Shown piece by piece: positions 32,401-44,687 of a DNA stretch of 64,000 nt. The DNA is from Oryzias latipes. Taxonomy: Eukaryota > Chordata > Actinopteri > Beloniformes > Adrianichthyidae. The DNA lies in contig NC_019873.2 in the NCBI RefSeq assembly GCF_002234675.1, forward strand, positions 10,937,740 to 11,001,739, read 5' to 3'. The position numbers and the translations under genes are program-made. Each line of letters starts with the position of its first letter. Within the stretch, counting starts at the first letter, position 1. Under the pieces are notes generated by a model. That model ran no database searches. It had not been told where the DNA came from and was given only the letters and a program-made list of their open reading frames with translations.

Positions 32401-35400
32401 ATGTCTACAACTGGGACTCTGAGACTCAGGGCTGGATCCTGGGCTCCTTCTTCTACGGCTACATTCTGACCCAGATCCCTGGCGGCTACATGGCCGGCCG
32501 CTTCGGAGCCAAGTGGCTGATGGGTTTTGGGATCCTAGGAACTGCAGTTTTCACACTTCTGACACCCTTGGCTGCTGATCTTGGGGCAAGCTACCTGATA
32601 GCTGTGCGGGTGCTGGAAGGGATCGGAGAGGTACAAACTCAGGCCATTTTGGGCGCGTTAAAGGGTCTTTACCATGCTAAATAAAACATTTTAAACTTTT
32701 AAGTGTATCATAATGTTCATTCCTCATGAAAAGAGACCCCAAAGCGGTATTTGGATCTGTTCATGCATTTCTGAGTATTCCTCTAAAAACACGAGCCCCT
32801 CCCTACCCATGTAAATAAACAACACATTGTAACGTAGATAAGTGAGAACAGGTCCTTCCAGGAAGAGTCTGCACTGCCAGCACCGCCCCCAGGTTAACAC
32901 GCATACACACACACTTTCTCCACGGAGGTAGCGGTGATCGACAAAAACGCTTTCTTATCATAATCACAATATGCACAATATGCACATCCATCTCTGCAAA
33001 AGTTTAGATGTTGTTTGTTTTCGAGGGCGAAACTCAGACACGATGCCGACTCTAGTTTGATGTCATGAAAAATGGGCGGCACCCACAAGGAGAGAAAGGT
33101 GGAGTCTCGGAGATTGAGTCATCTTATCTCCGGGTTGCAAAAGAACAATAAAATAACGAATATTTAATTTAAAAATGTGTTCTTTTGTATACCATAGGTA
33201 ATATTAGGGCTGCACGATATGAGGAAAACTCGCGATATGCGATATTGGTGATTAATATTGCGATAACGATATAATTCGCGGTATATAAACAAATAGCAAA
33301 ACAACCAAAAACGTAATTTCCGTGTTCACTGCAACAGTTTAAAAATTATACTCCAAATGACCCTTGTCGACGTAGGAGGCAAACATCAAACATAAAAGGG
33401 CTCATCTGATTGATCAACAACGTAAACGGGTCCTTCCGATTGGTTAAATGCATAAAGGGATATATTTAATTTGTTCAATATTTCAAGCTGCCATGAGTTT
33501 GTTTTAGCACATTTAAGGTAACCATTTATTGCGATTTTCGCCGTCTTTTGCGGTATGCATATTGCACAGCTTAATGTCGCGATAACGATAAATTTGCGGT
33601 ATATTGTGCAGGGCCTAGGTAATATATTATCAAATACATGGATATTTTTTACTCTAAAAGGCTTAAGAATAGCATGGTATCGGCCCTTTAAGTTAGTCAG
33701 ACTGAACTTGTTCAGAACTTTTTCTGTTGGCCTCATCTTTAGGGTGTTTCCTTTCCTGCCATGTACACCATGTGGGCAGCGTGGGCCCCCCCGCTGGAGA
33801 GGAGCCGCCTGCTCACCATTTCATACCTCGGTAGGAAACATATGTTAACATAAACGCATTGAATCACTTCCCTCTATGAATGAAGAGGTTGCCACTTGTT
33901 ATCTACAGTTAGTTAATTGTTAGCTAAAGTTACTTAATTATTAGCAATATTTAGCAAATTGCTAGCTACAGTTAATTGAGGGTGTGTCCAAATTCGAGGA
34001 CTGTATCTTTCAATGGCTGCGACCTTCCCGTGCGACGTTGGCCGGGTCTTTAGTTGAGCAGGTAGGCCGCATGTTAATGGCTGTGAATTTAGACGAGTCT
34101 AGCCTTTAGATAATTCTAGCCGTTACATTGGCGAATGTCCTGTCGCCTAGCAACCGCGATACCTGATCAGAGAGGAGTAGTGAACCAGGCATGGAGCTCA
34201 ATATTTTCCTGTCTTATTTCATCCAACTTTTAATCTTGGAAGGGTAATTATTAAAAGGTGTAATTATCTACAACCACGGGTCCCGCTTTACAGTCCGGCA
34301 TTGTTGTCAGAAAATCTCCGGGTTCGGCCGCAAGGCATCATGGGATATGGACAGCATAGAAGACCAATCCTTAATATCGGGAAAAAGAAGACCGTATTCG
34401 TTGGCCTCATTTGATGGAGTCGTTGAATTTGGACAACACTGTGACACTACACTCGCTGTGATGTAAGCAGCCAACAAATGCAGCCCGGGTAGAACGCAGC
34501 TCTCCAATTTGGACACATCTGAATTGTTGGCTATATTTAGCTAATTGTTAGCCAGTGTTAGATAACATTTAGTTAGTTAGTTGTGGCTAAATGTTAGTTA
34601 ACTATAGCTAAAGTGCAATTAGCTGCAGGTTGTTATCTTCAAACACCAGTCACATTGGTTTGGGGAAAAAAAACTGTTTGCCGCAAACATTTAGATTTGT
34701 GTGAACACTTAACTTTGCCGTGAATCAAATTCAGTTTATTTACAAGGTGAGAATTTACACTAGGTAAGGTGTTGAATCGATGAAGACAAAAATTACAATT
34801 GTCATCAAATTCATTCCTAACAATTTAAGTTTATTTTTGTTTATTCCGTCCAGATCATCAGTGCTGTCGAAATATCTTAACATTATTTTTTTGCTGTGGT
34901 TTTTATTGGGCAACGCTATAAATGACTAGACTAGAAGAAGATCCAGCAGTGAGTTGATGTGAACACAGAGATGCCTCATCTGCATTAAACCAGTTTTGGA
35001 GGGAAGAGGAGAAACTAAAAAGTATTTTTTTTAATGACAGCGAAACGTTACGTCATCTGCATAATGTTAGATATTTATATGATTAAATTAGTTTTTTGTC
35101 AAAATGAATAAATACGGAACGTAATTTGATTGTAGAAAAGTAAAGCTGATTTTTTTGTACCAAGAGTAGCTGGGATAGGCTCCAGTAACCTTTGACCCCA
35201 AAATGGAAAAAGCGGGTTCTGAAAATAGATGAATGGATCCCTTGCATTTGACTCATTTCTTGTGGTTTGGATATAACAGTTTGTTTAAAGCACTAATTCA
35301 GATCAGTGGGTTGTCTGTGAGGCTCACCGTCATGAGAGGCTCTAATGTCAGTTTCTATCCCATTCTAGGCGCTCAGCTGGGGACGGTGATCTCCCTCCCT

Positions 35401-38400
35401 GTATCGGGTCAGATCTGCTTCTACCTGGGCTGGACCTATGTCTTCTACATATTTGGTTTGGACAAAACAATTCCTGTATCCATCTTTATGTTCTTGCAGG
35501 TTTTCATTTATTCAGGTTAATGCTGTGCTGGTCCAACATCCTGCTAACAGGACAGTTTCAGTTCTTTGTTTGGTTTTACACCTTGATCTCTTTTACTTCC
35601 CGATGGGCTACTCTCGTTTTGTTCTTTTGTTCCACTTTGCTGGATGGAAAATAGTAGAGGGGCCTCCTCTGATGGTACATGCGTGCTCTTCTGTGCAGGT
35701 ATCATTGGGCTGGTGTGGTTCGTCCTCTGGGCGTTTTTTGTCTTCGACAGTCCAAACACTCATCCGCGCATATCGGAGCGGGAGAGACTCTACATAACCA
35801 ACTCGCTCAAGAACGAGGTATGAGCGCTCTTCGTGTTCTAAAGGGTGACGGCTATCTGCAAAGTCTGCTGTTGCATCGGTCGGCGCAACAGAGGTTTATT
35901 ATCTGCTTGTTGTGACGCCCGGAATGAGTCTGCGGTTTACAAAAGTCGCTGCTGTCAGCGTTTCTTCACGTCGTCAGCAGCAGCAGCAGCAGCAGTAAAA
36001 GTACTCAAACTTTCTGTTCAAAAAGAGGAACCACATCAGGAGTGCTTGGATCAAAATAACAGCTCAAACTTAAAATTCAGTAATATTTAATACCAGCAGG
36101 GGGAGACAATGCTCAGGCAAAGAGAAGCCTAAAAGCAGCAGCTCAATGCAATGTATTTAAACAAGTGCAATATATGATCAAAGCAAGTAAAATTCACCAA
36201 TACCGTCCATTTATGTATACATCATTCAGATAAAGACAATTTATCTTGGTTTTAAGGTTAGCAAGTCGATTTAGTTGTTATAAGTAATGAAGAAAACCTT
36301 TGACCTTACTGAGCATAAAATGAAGTTGCTGTAAAGAAGAGAACCTGTCATCGTTAGATGAATCAAGAAAAACCTTCAGCAGAACCAAACATTCAGACGT
36401 TCATTGGTGAGAAACAGAGCTGACAGAGGAGAGCTTACAGACCCACTCAGATGAAAATTGTGTGTTGGAGGATTTTAACATGATATGTCGTTCAACTCTG
36501 AGCTGAATTCTTAGATTTGGCCTTGAAAGAAGAAGATTGCATCATTTGAACTTTAAATAGCTTCAAGGCTTTTCATTAATCTGTCAGCTGATGCAGGGAC
36601 ATCCAGACATTTAACAAATTCATGTACTTCTGTATTTGTAAGCACAAATGAGGTTTTACTACATATTATTTTAAAGATAAAACTCTAAATTTACCAAAAT
36701 TGTATGTTTAGATTCTAGTGAAACTATGTTTTAACATTTGACAAAAGACAGGATGACTTTAGGTGGCTTTTTATGAAGACGCAAACGTTTTTTTTTTTAA
36801 ATAAATGTATCAAACACTCAGCAATGGTTAATTAAAATAAGCAAACAAAAAAAGTAAATAAATGTTTCCTGAGTGTAGTGCCCACAGTGTAGTGTAGTGT
36901 AGTGCAGTGTTTTCAACCATTTTTGAGCCACGGCACACTTTAACCTTGACAAAAATCCCGCGGCACACCAGCATCCAAGAAAAAAAAATAAAGCAGAAAT
37001 TCATGGTCTGTATTGATCGACAGCCCCCCCCCCGCCCGCAATCTCACGTGCATTTTTGTGATAATTGTGGCCGGAAAAGCAGGAAGTTGCGGCTGTTTTT
37101 ACTAAGAGATGAAATGAAAGTTAAATTATAAAATTTAGAAACTTTTTTTTTTGTTGTGGCTTCAAGATGTTTCACAAGGACAACTCATTGTGCGCTGGGA
37201 CACTGGCCCTTTAAGCCAATGCATCATGGGAGATGTAGTGTGAAAACTGCCGAAAAATTGCAGAAAGACTCACGTCTCTGAGCTTCATTGTTTTGTTCAC
37301 TTGTTCCACGGTCTGACACCGGACTCTGTGGAAAGCTACACCGCTAAAGACGAGCTTTAGCTGGTATTTTTGTTAGAACTGAGCGACTTTATCAGCAGAA
37401 TTAAGAACAAGGAAGTGAAGACTTTAACCACTTTTGATTGGTCAGACTGATGACATGTGATTAAGCCTTCAAGAATGATTGGCGGAGACAGTTAAAGGGA
37501 CGGGACTTTTCCGCAAACGTCATAGCTGCAGGTAAATCGCGGTACAGTCATTCTTATCAAAATGTCTTTAATAGAATTAAATAAACACAAAGAAAAAGTA
37601 ATTTTAAGATCTTTTATATTCCTAATTTATCAGGGCCTGTTTGGATGAACTAAGAGCTGATTTCCTGGAGATGGAAAATATTTTTAGATCAGTTAATGAG
37701 GGAAATTTCTCACGGCACACTTGACCATCTCCCACGGCACACTAGTGTGCCGCGGCACACTGGTTGAAAAACACTGGTGTAGTGTACACTGTACACTGTA
37801 GTGTAGTGTAGAAGTGCCTGCAGTCCTTGTTTTTCGCAGTGTAATAAACTGCTAGAACTTTACAGCCTTTAAATGAAAGGAAAAAACCTTACTTCAGTCG
37901 TTCAGTCGCCATGTTGGAGCCACGCCAGTAAGCAGTGATTGGTCTGTGTCGGTCCGAGTCTACGTTTCTATGGCAACCACTCTCTCCAATCAGGAGCAAG
38001 CTAGATAGAAAACCACACCCCTTTCACTGAAAGCGGGCTCAGGAGAATCTGTCAATCAAACATTTTGAACATGAGACCGCCCACTTTTATTCAAGCATCT
38101 GATTGGTCAGTTTATACCTTGAATAACTTGAACTAAAGAAAAAAAATATCATGAAAAAAAATTAGGATGATCAAGAACATGTTGGAAAAAGGTATCAGAG
38201 TAAAAACTGTTATTCTGACAATAGAATGACTGAGTTACAGCTGTTTATTTCTCAGTAGAAGTCTATGGGATTTTGGCTTCATGGAACCAGCAGGTACTTC
38301 CTGCTTGGAACGCCAGGAGGGAGGAGTCACTCAGTCCGGTTTTATATATAGTCAAGGTTTTAACCCTCATTTGAGCTGATTTTTGTAAATCCCCATCATG

Positions 38401-41400
38401 CCTCTGTATGGAAGGAAAAATGAGGATGCTCAGACCTCCACCTTCTTTCTCTTAGCTGTCCCCCTCGGCGGGCTTCATCCCCTGGCGAGCCATTTTGACG
38501 TCGCGGCCGCTCCTGGCCATCGTTGTGGCTCACTTCTCCTACAACTGGACCTTCTACACGCTCCTCACTCTGCTGCCCACCTACATGAACGACATACTGG
38601 GATTCAGCATCCAGCAGGTGAGAATGCTAAAGCTGTCAGATGTTTGGAGCAGGCCTCACAGGTGAGCTGACCCCCCCTCTAACGTCCTCGCCAGAACGGG
38701 ATGCTGTCGGCTCTGCCGTATGTCGGCTGTGCTTTGTTCGCCGTGGTGAGCGGGCAGATCGCCGACTACCTGCGTGAAACCTGCCTGTACCCGACCGTCA
38801 CCGTCAGGAAGTGCTTTTCCCTCGTTGGTGAGGAAACCTCAAACATGGCCTCAGATCCTGGAGCAGTTCTGGTTCTGATCTCTCCTTTGCTCTCCTGCAG
38901 GCATGATCGGTCCGGCCCTGTTCCTGGTGGCAGCGGGTTTCATCGGCTGCGATTACACTTTAGCCGTCACTTTCCTCACCCTCTCCTCCTCTCTGGGTGG
39001 AGTGTCGGCCTCTGGCTTCAACATCAACCACCTCGACATCGCTCCTTCGTAAGAGCCGTTCAGATGCTCACGTTAATGTGTTCAGGAGCGCCGCAGCGCC
39101 TCACCGAATATCAACATCTCTCCTCGTAGGTACGCAGGAATTCTGCTGGGAATCACCAACACTTTTGCCACCATTCCTGGCATGGTGGGACCGGTCATTG
39201 CAAGAGCGCTCACTCAACACGTAAGAAAACACCGTCAGTGTCAGAGCGGAAAGACGTCAAAGTTCAGGATTTCAGCTCCAAACAATCACATCTGCATCTG
39301 AGAATGATGCAGAAGATTCCAGTTAGACCAGAATAATGTGATTTATTACTATTTAGGGGGCATCACAGTAAACCATCTGCTCCCATCTAATCCTCTCCTC
39401 TGCATCCTCCTCACTCACACCAACCATCCTCCTGCCCTCCTTCTCTACATCCATGAACCTCCTCTTTCCCAGTAGCTCCAACCTCGTCGTCCTTCTACCA
39501 TCAACATGTCCAAACCATCTCCATCTGCTTCCCTGCATTCATCTCCAAAACATCCAACCTCTGATGGATTCATTCCTGATCCAATCCATCCTCATCACTC
39601 CCAAAGAGAACCTCAACGTCTTCATCTTCTACTCTGCTCTGCCTCCCGCCTCTTTCTCAGAATCTCTAGAGCAGCAACATGGCTGCTCTCACCACAGTCT
39701 TCCTTTCGTTCTTGCCGACACTCTTTCGTCAAACATCTCACCTGAAACCTTCCTCCACCTGCTCCAACCTGCTCCCACGCACCTCTTTCCTACACTCTCT
39801 GTTGTTCTGGACTGTTGCTCCCTCACTGAATCTTAACCCATGAGAACCCAGACTACCAGTCTATTTCTTTTTTTTCCTGAAAAATGAAATAATGTAGAAT
39901 ACACCACAAACCAAGTGGACCACTAAACACTGATGTCACCACAGGTTCTCACAGGTCAAAGTAAAAAGATTCTTGTTTCACGTAAAACAATCTTGCTTTC
40001 TGATTTTCCTTAAATAGCAAATTAATCTTTATAAGAGCTAAGTCTACAACTTGAGGCTACTGGGATGTGTGACGGTGGATTGATCTGGCTAACACGCTGA
40101 TTGATCCAAGATGTCGTTTTGCTATACGACAAGCAAAAAGGAAAGTCTCTGCACTCTGATCATTTCTGATTTTATTAATTATATAATCAGAAATCATCTT
40201 CACTTTTATTTCTCCATTTCTTTGCACTCTTCAAGAACCTGTCTGAGCTCAGCTAATCAACATGTCTTTATGATTGACATGTAGAGACACTCACAATAAT
40301 TACTCAATATGGCTCCTAAAATCTTAGTTTAAGAAACTCTGTCTTTGTGACTGGATTTTTTTCTTAAAAGAAGAATCCTTGGTGAGAACATTTTTTACCC
40401 CATTGGCAGATTTGTGGCTTTTTTTAAAGAACACTTTACAATTTTAAGAATTGTTGACTTATTTGTAAGAGGCCTGTTTTTGCAGTGTAAGGTCCTCCAC
40501 CCTCCTCACTTGTGCTCACAGTAACATCAACTGGGTTCCTCTCATTTCCTCAGATACTCTCGTCTGGACAAATGTATAGATTTGTTACATTGAACTCAAA
40601 ATTAGAATTATTTGTAGAAGAACTTGAATCAACACGACTTCTGACAGAGGCAGATGCTCTCCACCTGTTAAACTCAAGAGACAGTCATCGTGTTATACCT
40701 ATATAAAAACAAAACAACTTCAGCTCAGATTCATAAATTCAGACAAGTTTACTGGAAAGACTTTTTACCTTGAGATGCATGATGCAATCTCTGGAAGAGA
40801 AACCACACAAAAACCTATAATCTACTGCTTTTTAAATATTCAGAAAGACAACATTGTAAGGAATCAAGAAAAAAATCAAAAATTTCACAAAATTAAAAAT
40901 TGTAAACTTCCTTGTGATTAATGTTGCAGTCACTTCTACTCTAATATCCGGTCTAAACATGTAAAGATCTTTGCAAACTACAAATCACTCCCTGCTAAAG
41001 TCCCACTCCGATCATCTTTTGTTTTATTTTCAAAATGATCTTTTAATAAAGATGGTGCTGTTTTAGAAAAAAAAAACTGTGTTGTTTTCTAGGACTTAGT
41101 TTTTGCAGAGCAGCAGGAGTTCATCAGTAATTCACCTCAACTCCGCCCTGCATTCCCCTCTGCGTTGGTGAAAGCTCCCCGTGTAACCCTGGTGCTATCC
41201 TATGACCCCACCCTTCCATTGACGTGTTCTCCCTACCATGACAAAGGTGGATAAAGGTGGAAAGATTTCATGTAATCCATGGACACCAGTGAAGATCACA
41301 AATCATTGAAGAAAAAAGGTTCAGAGCACTGTCTAGTGAGAGACGGAGCAGACCAGGGATTTTGTGGCCCATCCAACAAATGTTACTATTCTGCAATTTT

Positions 41401-41706
41401 TCGATGATTCTTTTTGTATATGTCCTCCATCAGAAGAAAAATACCACAAGAACATGTTTAAAAACACGATTTTCATCGGAGTGGGTCTTTCAATTTGTTT
41501 GTAGCATTTGATTTGCCTTCCAGCTGTCTGAACTCTCACCTTCTCCTCTCATCTTTACTGGTGTGCAGAACACCATCGCAGAATGGCAGGTGGTCTTCTA
41601 CATCGCTGCAGCCATCAACGTGGTCGGGGCGTTGTTCTACTCTGTGTTTGGCCGAGGGACGGTGCAGCCGTGGGCCGTCAGCGAGGTCTACCCCCACGGA
41701 GACTGA
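29466..41706 (+). CDS. slc17a5: Sialin, lysosomal sialic acid/H+ symporter (solute carrier 17 member 5)
   Basis: Major-facilitator transporter that exports free sialic acid and acidic sugars from lysosomes with protons; the family also carries aspartate/glutamate and nitrate in some settings. Exons 29466-29553, 31969-32159, 32397-32630, 33743-33830, 35369-35455, 35699-35817, 38456-38617, 38695-38827, 38901-39048, 39130-39220 and 41569-41706 have consistent phases and give 492 aa, against 495 in human. Seen: a cytosolic N-terminus with a dileucine (ETPLLARG); TM1 with [11 protein letters not shown]; a glycosylatable luminal loop ([13 protein letters not shown]); [12 protein letters not shown]; the PGGY turn; [52 protein letters not shown]. 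The arginine equivalent to human R39 (Salla disease site) is present in [10 protein letters not shown]. The residue at the human H183 position is Tyr (see findings). It starts in a CpG-rich stretch with a CLEAR-like motif. No canonical AATAAA was seen in the 3' UTR. Confidence 0.97.
29554..31968 (+). other. slc17a5 intron 1
   Basis: 2.4 kb; apart from the Harbinger-type element at 30538-31592 it is AT-rich unique-looking DNA with no exon signal. Confidence 0.5.
30538..31592 (+). mobile_element. PIF/Harbinger-type element with a SANT-like gene fragment
   Basis: Inverted repeats GGCTACGTTCACACTGCAGG and CCTGCAGTGTGAACGTAGCC (with one extra base near the right end), flanked by ATA on both sides (3-bp target duplication). 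Inside, a broken plus-strand frame from the ATG at 30828 reads [10 protein letters not shown], stop, then [20 protein letters not shown], a trihelix/MADF-like motif. It lies in slc17a5 intron 1. Confidence 0.7.
33205..33617. mobile_element. hAT-type MITE
   Basis: Ends TAGGGCTGCACGATAT and ATATTGTGCAGGGCCTA, flanked by a perfect 8-bp duplication GGTAATAT (33197-33204, 33618-33625). The 413 bp are rich in GCGATA motifs and non-coding. It lies in slc17a5 intron 3. Confidence 0.85.
33831..35368 (+). other. slc17a5 intron 4
   Basis: 1.5 kb holding the split tandem array with its MITE. The rest is AT-rich, with a short reversed fish repeat at about 35165-35235 (AGCTGGGATAGGCTCCAG). No exon seen. 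Confidence 0.5.
33895..34640. repeat. Degenerate GTTAGCTAA tandem array split by a MITE
   Basis: 33900-33978 and 34522-34630 both consist of variants of GTTAGCTAA/TTAGTTA. Between them lies about 540 bp (33980-34520) with inverted ends GTGTGTCCAAATT and AATTTGGACACATC. Confidence 0.6.
36905..37776. mobile_element. hAT-type MITE
   Basis: Ends CAGTGTTTTCAACCA and TGGTTGAAAAACACTG, each followed inward by GCCACGGCACAC-type sequence, flanked by the 8-bp duplication GTGTAGTG (36897-36904, 37777-37784) inside a short GTGTA-rich repeat. 872 bp, no intact ORF, in slc17a5 intron 6. Confidence 0.85.
37885..38345 (+). repeat. Dispersed ~0.5 kb repeat, copy
   Basis: The most complete copy of the five-member family, ending about 110 bp before slc17a5 exon 7. 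Confidence 0.7.
39353..39545 (-). pseudogene. LINE reverse-transcriptase C-terminal fragment
   Basis: The minus frame reads [13 protein letters not shown], then [20 protein letters not shown] and ERIRWEQMV, the characteristic C-terminal RW-F-GHV ... RRWMD ... GV---DA-DR-RWR pattern of non-LTR retrotransposon proteins. It lies in slc17a5 intron 10. Confidence 0.65.
41183..41338 (+). mobile_element. piggyBac-type MITE, copy 4 (3' truncated)
   Basis: Left end and about 155 bp match the other copies; the alignment stops at CACTGTCTAGTG and the right inverted end is missing. Confidence 0.75.
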
Positions 41707-42719
41707 GCCAGGAACTCGTTTCCTTTCCACAGACGGCTGCAAACGTGCAGCAAACCCGAATTTTACACTCAAATGCTTCAATCTACTTTAAAGTTTTATG
41801 TTTTAATCAAACCCCACAGTTGAGCTCTTTTTTTATTATCTGTGGTAATCAAAATGAATTGAGTGAAGTTTTTTGGCACTTCTGTATATAAAGAGAACGC
41901 AAACTGTTTGCATCTTTTACCAAAAGTGCCGGAAAATGTTTTCCCTCAACACGCACAAATGATGGACACGCCTTAAAAGAAAACAGTTCTGATTTTTAAA
42001 TTCCAGTTTTTATGTAAGGGAATTGATTTTGTCAAGTTTATTTTGTATTTCTAAACCTTCAGCTATTATTTTTTACCTCACTGATGGATAAAAAGGGAAT
42101 CCTGCAGCAGGTTTTGCACTTTTTGTCTCAACTCAGGTGTTGAATCTGTACCATTTCTGTCGGCAAGTGTCGTGGTCACCGTGGATCGTGACGTAAACTT
42201 GTGCCTTAATTTTTAGATTTACAAGGGATCGGACATTCCAGCTCTGTAGCTTCATTCTGTTGAAAATACTTCAGTTACTGTTTACAACTTACAAGGGATT
42301 TGTGTCAGATAAGCTGAGTCATTTTTGTTTCCGTAAATGTTCTAAAACACAAAATGTAAATACATCTATAAGCAAATGAACTATTGTGTTGGGTCTTTAT
42401 TTTAAATCAACCTTTGATTACTAACAGTAAAAGACAAAAAAAAGTCAAATTAACATCTTTGACTGGTTCATTTTATTATCTCAATGTTTATCAAACTCAA
42501 CAAGTTGAGTTTTCGGATAATAAATTTATATTTACCACAGTAATCATTCAAGTTCCTTTCATGCCTTCTGAACAGGAGGAGTTCTTCATTAAACCCCGCC
42601 CTCTTAGAGGCTACATCTATTCTGATTGGTACTTAGTCTCACTTTGTGTTAGTGGTTTGGACATTGACATGGACAGAATGGACAGAGCAACCATGACCAT
42701 CCACAGAAAATGACTTACT

Positions 42720-43330
42720 TTCACCTCCAACCAAGTGAAGTCAATTCAGTCGCCATTTTTAGGCGACACTGATTTTGCCACGTTGGAGCCAAACGTCGTC
42801 AGATTGGTCCGAGTTGGTCTGTCATTGTTTCATGGGCAACCACTCTCACCAATCACTTGAAAGCAGGCTACAAAACAACCTTTAAAACGTTAGATGTGAG
42901 ACTTTCACTGAGGCATCTGATTTGTCAGTTTATTCCTTGAAAAACTTGCTCAAGAGAAGCAAATTATCATTTTAAATTATCATTGAAAAAAGGACGTGTG
43001 CTATCTTAGATGACCCCACCCTTCCATTGACGTGTTCTCCCTACCATGACAAAGGTGGATAAAGGTGGAAAGATTTCATGTAATCCATAGACACCAGTGA
43101 AGATCACAAATCATTGAAGAAAAAAGGTTCAGAGCACTGTCTAGTGGGTCTAGATGACCCAACTCCCAATGTTAAAGTGCCTAGGATAGCACAAGGGTTA
43201 AAATATCAAGAACATGTTATAAAAAGGTATCAGAGCAAGAATAGTTATTCTGACCAACAGAATGAATGAGAAACAGCTGCTTATTTCTCTATAGAAGTCT
43301 CTTGAATTTTGGCTTCTTCACTACAAATGT
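42720..43330 (+). repeat. Dispersed ~0.5 kb repeat, interrupted by a MITE
   Basis: Shared blocks run to about 42990 and resume at 43202 (AACATGTTATAAAAAGGTATC), with a piggyBac-type MITE in between. Confidence 0.65.
42992..43201 (+). mobile_element. piggyBac-type MITE, copy 5
   Basis: Nested in a dispersed repeat. The right TTAA is intact; the left end is mutated (GGACGTGTGCTATC instead of AACCCTTGTGCTATC). Confidence 0.8.
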
Positions 43331-43651
43331 TTATTTTACTCTATTGTCTGAAATAAAATAATACTGTTTAAATGACGCACAGTTACCTTTCAAACCAAAC
43401 TCATTAGAAACCCACTAGGCATGGACACATCTATTAGATCTAAAACTAAATCATTGCTATATCAAAGCTATAGACAAGCATCATGCATCTGATAGACATT
43501 AATTCATAGAGGTCTAGTAAACATCGTTGTTTAGAGCTCTAGTAGATGACATTCTCACTGCTAACTGCATCACAGTGTCCCAAAGGGGATTCAGCGGCTT
43601 CTAAAGATGAATTTAAAATGGCAGTCTCTATTTTTTTCAACTAGTATGTTT

Positions 43652-43862
43652 TTAACCCTTGTGCTATCTTAGATAACCCCACCCTTGCATTGACGTGTTC
43701 TCCACCATGACAAAGGTGGATAAAGGTGGAAAGATTTAATGTAATCCATGGACACCAGTGAAGATCACAAATCATTGAAGAAAAAAGGTTCAGCGCACTG
43801 TCTAGTGGGTCTAGATGACCCAACTCCCAATGCTAAAATGCCTAGGATAGCACAAGGGTTAA
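43652..43862 (+). mobile_element. piggyBac-type MITE, copy 6
   Basis: Complete 211-bp copy with TTAA at both ends, 450 bp from copy 5. Confidence 0.85.
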
Positions 43863-44650
43863 AAACGTTTTCTAATAGAAGTCAAAAATATACAAAGATT
43901 AGATGTCTTCAAGTAGGTGTAGTAGGCCTCTCCTCTTGTTACTAATTTCACCTGAGTGAATGCTATAGAAAACCCAACCTTGCTATAAATGTCATGTTTG
44001 GTTTAATACAAGCACTTCCTGGCATCTGGGATTTTGGAGATCTTATAGTAAAACTAAACAAAAACAGTTTCATTCATAATTGCAAACAGGACAATTTCTT
44101 GCCTTATTCAGTGTTGCACCTTTTTAAGCAAAATATTTTAGCTTAAAAAGCAGGAGCATTTTTCATAGAAATCGGCATCTTTTGTGATTTAAAATAAATG
44201 AAATTTAGTTAAAAGAATGACATCCATTCCATTCTCTGTGATTTAACTTTTAAAAAACAGATCCATTTGAATATTTAACACTTCATCGTTTTTAGAGGTT
44301 TTCTGGCTGCAGCAGAGTTGGAAATAGTTTCTCTGTGGCTCTTCAGTAATTGGCAGACAAACGGCTTAAAGAGCACGGAGGTTAAGTGAAATCCAGTTTT
44401 AGAGCGTCTGGAGGAGGAGGGAACACCCTCCTGACATAGAAAGCCTCTGACTCCTCCCCAAACTATCCATTCATCTTCATCTTTAATATAACCTGTCATT
44501 AGATTATAAAGACAAAATGAAATATATCTGTAAAATCTATAAAACTGAACAGTGATCTGTACAATATGGTATGAACTGGTTTATTATGTCTTTTTATTTT
44601 GGGATAGATTTTTTGTGCATCCTCTGGTTGTTGGTGCTTAAATAATATTA

Positions 44651-44658
44651 TATAAAAG
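44651..44658 (+). promoter_or_regulatory. TATA box of eef1a1
   Basis: TATAAAAG is a perfect TATA box placed 30 bp before a TOP-like pyrimidine start and followed by a CpG-rich block from about 44.74 to 45.25 kb. EEF1A promoters are known to carry TATA boxes. Confidence 0.65.
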
Positions 44659-44680
44659 ACCAAGTGCTTGTTGTGACTGA

Positions 44681-44687
44681 CCCTCTT
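44681..44687 (+). promoter_or_regulatory. TOP-like transcription start of eef1a1
   Basis: CCCTCTT begins with C and is an uninterrupted pyrimidine tract at the expected TATA-to-start distance. Terminal oligopyrimidine starts put EEF1A and ribosomal-protein mRNAs under mTOR/LARP1 control. The start itself is inferred. Confidence 0.5.

Larger units (their letters stand above)
35818..38455 (+). other. slc17a5 intron 6
   Basis: 2.6 kb: a (CAG)7 run at 35975-35995, AT-rich DNA, the hAT MITE and a dispersed repeat copy. No additional exon. Confidence 0.5.
39221..41568 (+). other. slc17a5 intron 10
   Basis: 2.3 kb with the LINE fragment, a CT-rich block (39546-39835) typical of fish retroposons, AT-rich DNA and a truncated piggyBac-type MITE. 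No exon. Confidence 0.5.
41707..44650. other. slc17a5 3' UTR and intergenic region to eef1a1
   Basis: The 3' UTR probably occupies 41707 to about 42.4 kb. Beyond it are two MITE copies, a dispersed repeat and AT-rich DNA. No gene. Confidence 0.5.
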
